Below, piece after piece: positions 61,257 through 64,000 of a stretch of DNA of 64,000 nucleotides (position 1 is the stretch's first letter; the number at the start of each line of letters is the position of its first letter). Made by a program: the position numbers and the translations under genes. Origin of the DNA: JALYNX01 sp963724825 (GTDB lineage: Bacteria > Actinomycetota > Acidimicrobiia > Spongiisociales > ZC4RG35); NCBI GenBank assembly GCA_963724825.1, contig CAVRWT010000020.1, positions 1 to 64,000 on the forward strand, in the 5' to 3' direction. The notes under the pieces were generated by a model. It saw only the letters and a list, made by a program, of their open reading frames with translations. It did no database searches and was not told the origin of the DNA.

Positions 61257-63539
61257 ATGCCAGGTAGGACACCCACCCGAAAGGGCTCCACCGGGCGGAG
61301 ACGGGTGTCACAACCGAAAAAAACCAAGCCGCAAAAGGGAACGTTTCGTCAAAAGCTGGTGACGTCACGTGACTACGTGCGGAACACGCTGGGCCGCCAG
61401 ACCGACGATGTCTGGGGTCTGGCCCTCATCGTCATTGCCATCCTCGTAGTTCTGGCGTTCCTCAGGAAGGCCGGACCGGTAGGCGAGGGCATCGAGACCG
61501 GGTCGATCTTCCTCTTCGGAGTGTGGCGTTTTGCCGTACCGCTGGCCCTGGTCGGAGTCGGTGTGGCCCTGATCATCGGAAAGCCCCGTGAGGGAGCCCG
61601 TCGCCTGGTGGCTGGGAGCATCGCCGCCTTCATCGGCTCGCTCGCCCTGTTCCACCTTCTCACCGGGGCAATAGCCCTGATGCCGAACGTCGAGTTGGTC
61701 AAAGAGCGTGGGGGCGCTGTCGGTGCCTTGCTTGCATTCCCCCTTCGACGGGTCCTCGGGCAGTGGGGCGCCTTCGTGGTCCTGGTCTCCATCATGGCGA
61801 TGGGCGTCCTGGTCGCCACCCACACCAGTGTCCGGGAGCTGTTCCTCGGTGTCGGCGAAGCCTTCAAGTCGGCACGCCGCCTTGCCGCCACCACTGCTGT
61901 GGGTGGCCACACGGCCGGTTCCTCACATGTTTCCAAAGCTCCGGTAGTCGATGCCACGCCCTCACGCGGCAAACACGAGCGGCCGAAGCGGTCCCGACCG
62001 AAACCGGAGAAACCCGTCGAGAAGCCAATGGCTTCTCCGATGAAGCCCGCCCCGGCGACAGTGGTCGACCTGACCTCCACCGGTTACAAGCTGCCGCCCC
62101 TGCGACTCCTCGATGCCGGCACCGGAGGCGAAGTCAACCGACGGTCGCTCGAGGACACCGCTCACCAGTTGGAAGAAACCCTGATCCAACACGGGGTGGA
62201 TGCGACGTTGACCAAGATCGTCCCCGGGCCAACCGTTACCCGCTACGAGATCGAACTGGCTCCTGGGGTCAAGGTGAACCGGGTGTCTAGCCTTTCTCAC
62301 GACATTGCCTACGCCCTGGCCACCCCGGACGTTCGGATCCTGGTCCCGATCCCCGGCAAGTCGGCCATCGGCGTCGAGGTGCCCAACAACAAACGCCGCC
62401 TGGTCTCGCTTGGCGACATTCTCTCCAGTCCCGAAGCCGCCATCCCTGCCCATCCGTTGACGGTGGGCCTCGGGATGGACATCTCGGGCGACTCGAAGAT
62501 GCTCAACCTCTCCGAGCTGCCCCACGTGCTGATCGCAGGGGCCACCGGCGCCGGCAAGTCGTCGTGCATCAACTCGATCGTCACCTCGCTGCTGATGCGG
62601 ACCCACCCCGATGATGTGCGTCTGATCATGGTCGACCCCAAGCGGGTCGAGCTCGGCCAGTACAACGGGGTGCCCCATCTCCTGACGCGGGTGATCACCA
62701 ATCCCAAGAAGGCCAACGACGCCCTGAAGTGGGCAGTTGCCGAGATGGACCGTCGCTACGACCTGCTCGCCGACGCCAAGGTCCGTGACATCGAGGGTTA
62801 CCGGGAGAAGTGGGAAGCCGGCGGGCTCGATCCAGACGGGTTCGACCGGTTCCCGTACATCGTCGTTCTGATCGACGAGCTCAATGACTTGATGATGGTT
62901 GCCGGACGCGAGGTCGAGGAGTCGATAGTTCGCATCGCCCAGATGGCCCGTGCCGTCGGGATCCATCTCGTCATCGCCACCCAACGGCCATCGGTGGATG
63001 TGATCACAGGTGTCATCAAGGCCAATGTCCCCAGCCGCCTCGCCTTCAGCGTGGCATCGCAGACCGACAGCCGGGTCATCCTCGACGGCTCGGGTGCGGA
63101 GAAGCTGGTGGGGATGGGCGACATGCTCGTGGTGACCGCCAAGGAGCCGCGGGCCCAGCGCATCCAGGGTGCCTGGGTGCGTGAGAGCGAGATCCAGGCG
63201 GTCGTCGATTGGGTGCGACAGCAGAAGGAAGCCGTCTATCAAGACCAGGAAGTGCTCGAGGTGGTTGCGGCGGCGGCCGCAGCCCAGGCCGAGGACGAGG
63301 ATGACGAAGATGCCGCCCTGGCCCGTGAGGCCATGGAAATGGTGGTCCGCAGCCAGCTCGGATCGACATCGATGCTGCAACGCAAGATGCGGATCGGGTT
63401 CGCCCGGGCCGGCAGGGTGATGGACATGCTCGAGCGCAAAGGCGTGGTCGGGCCCTCACAGGGGAGCAAGGCACGGGAGGTCCTGATGACTGTCGAGGAA
63501 TTGGAAGACGCCCTCGCCCACGAGGCGGTCGAGGTCTGA
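61257..63539 (+). CDS. ftsK: DNA translocase FtsK/SpoIIIE
   Basis: A 760-residue septal DNA pump that clears chromosomes during division. Four N-terminal membrane helices cover LALIVIAILVVLAFLRK to VVLVSIMAMGVLVATH, a Pro/Lys-rich linker follows, and the motor domain holds IVPGPTVTRYEIELAPGVKV, Walker A AGATGAGKSSCIN, and Walker B YIVVLIDELNDLMM, with TQRPSVDVITGVIKANVPSR. The C-terminal gamma winged helix is LQRKMRIGFARAGRVMDML. It is shorter than E. coli FtsK because the linker is short. Its start is used at 61257 over the in-frame ATG at 61239. Confidence 0.95.
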   Translation: MPGRTPTRKGSTGRRRVSQPKKTKPQKGTFRQKLVTSRDYVRNTLGRQTDDVWGLALIVIAILVVLAFLRKAGPVGEGIETGSIFLFGVWRFAVPLALVGVGVALIIGKPREGARRLVAGSIAAFIGSLALFHLLTGAIALMPNVELVKERGGAVGALLAFPLRRVLGQWGAFVVLVSIMAMGVLVATHTSVRELFLGVGEAFKSARRLAATTAVGGHTAGSSHVSKAPVVDATPSRGKHERPKRSRPKPEKPVEKPMASPMKPAPATVVDLTSTGYKLPPLRLLDAGTGGEVNRRSLEDTAHQLEETLIQHGVDATLTKIVPGPTVTRYEIELAPGVKVNRVSSLSHDIAYALATPDVRILVPIPGKSAIGVEVPNNKRRLVSLGDILSSPEAAIPAHPLTVGLGMDISGDSKMLNLSELPHVLIAGATGAGKSSCINSIVTSLLMRTHPDDVRLIMVDPKRVELGQYNGVPHLLTRVITNPKKANDALKWAVAEMDRRYDLLADAKVRDIEGYREKWEAGGLDPDGFDRFPYIVVLIDELNDLMMVAGREVEESIVRIAQMARAVGIHLVIATQRPSVDVITGVIKANVPSRLAFSVASQTDSRVILDGSGAEKLVGMGDMLVVTAKEPRAQRIQGAWVRESEIQAVVDWVRQQKEAVYQDQEVLEVVAAAAAAQAEDEDDEDAALAREAMEMVVRSQLGSTSMLQRKMRIGFARAGRVMDMLERKGVVGPSQGSKAREVLMTVEELEDALAHEAVEV

Positions 63540-63603
63540 CCGACCTCGTGGTGTGAAGGGCGGATCTGGGAGCCTGTGGTAGGTTTGGCCCCAGGTCCCT
63601 GAT

Positions 63604-64000
63604 ATGAACCTGGTTTTCACTCTTGGTCTCGTAGTCGCTGTGGCAGCAGCCGCCCGCTCCACCTGGTCACCTTGCGGGCTGTCGATGCTCTCGACCATCA
63701 CCCCCATAACCGAACAAGCCCGGGGGCGCAGGTATTGGGCCACTGTTCCCTGGTACGTCCTGGGTGCGGTCGCGGGGGCGCGACGCTCGGGCTTCTCGCC
63801 GCGGTTCTTGCTCTGCCAGTCCGGGCCCTCGACCTTTCGACTTCCGCCGCGTTGGCCATCGTGGCCGTGCTGGCGATCGTCAGCATCCTCTCCGACCTGA
63901 GGGTGGGGGGTTTCCAACTTCCCCGCCATGGGCGCCAGGTCGACCGGCTCTGGCTCGATCACTACCGGTCCTGGGTCTACGGGACTGGATTCGGATGGCA
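63604..64000 (+). CDS. Membrane protein (3' end missing, one frameshift)
   Basis: The gene starts at ATG 63604 and runs off the window. The first frame reads MNLVFTLGLVVAVAAAARST, CGLSMLSTITPITEQARG and YWATVPWYVLGAVAG. At about 63780 a run of five G seems one short; adding a base gives GGATLGLLAAVLALPVRALD, LAIVAVLAIVSILSDLRVGG and DRLWLDHYRSWVYGTGFGW to the edge. The ARSTWSPCGLSMLSTITP segment is a conserved actinobacterial membrane motif that I recognise but cannot assign. It follows ftsK by 64 bases. Confidence 0.65.

Noticed and set aside
1..64000. CRISPR arrays, transposases, integrases, phage genes, restriction or toxin-antitoxin genes
   Set aside because: I looked for spaced direct repeats and for family motifs in every frame and found none. 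The only tandem repeat is the 81-bp pair at 42484-42645.
1..64000. tRNA or rRNA genes
   Set aside because: No cloverleaf-like segment with a TTCRANNC T-loop was noticed in the intergenic gaps, which are all short.

Overview
The window looks like chromosomal DNA of a high-GC actinobacterium. The evidence is G/C-ending codons, many GTG starts, separate cofG and cofH genes for coenzyme F420, several F420/LLM-type oxidoreductases, a long-form HisG, DnaE2, a SatD-type regulator, an Lhr helicase, and the order dapA - rnj - ftsK that is familiar from mycobacteria. My best guess is a deep-branching actinomycete such as class Acidimicrobiia. This is inference from gene content, with no database search. 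I see no phage, insertion sequence, plasmid gene, CRISPR array, rRNA or tRNA. No stretch longer than about 220 bases lacks a gene.

Layout. 1-1257: end of a drug-efflux MFS gene and its TetR regulator. 1258-8432 (minus): a complete histidine operon, hisG - hisC::HAD - hisB - hisH - hisF - hisA::hisI::hisE - hisD, preceded by a promoter, a His-rich leader peptide and an attenuator hairpin. 8445-12200: a sensor-like membrane protein and valS. 12199-14940: satD with a palindromic operator, then a small membrane protein, DedA and DUF389 proteins. 14942-20085: a PPOX protein, an M15 peptidase lipoprotein, dnaE2 under a perfect LexA box, and a VOC protein. 20074-26805: mixed metabolic genes, including an AroQ::hydrolase reading frame and a lipoate-ligase homologue. 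26839-33618: an ABC exporter, Usp, an SDR, and cofG/cofH. 33621-45730 (minus): an LLM oxidoreductase, lhr, an HD-GYP protein, BtpA-like, TIGR03084, LOG, and a MoxR/VWA pair. 45785-54727: an M16 peptidase, glpD, another LLM enzyme, and a zinc uptake locus (znuB-znuA divergent from zur-znuC around a Zur box). 54724-64000: an RRM protein, a cyclophilin, a thioredoxin-like protein, a kinase::LLM fusion, dapA, rnj, a lipoprotein, ftsK and a partial membrane protein.

How the parts work together. The histidine operon supplies every enzyme of the pathway in seven reading units, including a HAD domain that probably fills the histidinol-phosphatase step. It appears to be controlled by classical translation-coupled attenuation. 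CofG and CofH make the deazaflavin core of F420, and the window holds several candidate F420 users. ZnuABC and Zur form a self-contained zinc regulon.

Caveats. At least 17 single-base frame disruptions fall in 13 genes, including valS and his genes. Most are one-base gains in short G/C runs. I treat them as probable sequencing errors, annotate the whole genes across them, and flag each one. All ten tail-to-tail gene pairs end within 12 bases of each other, so convergent transcription units here are interlocked without room for dedicated terminators.
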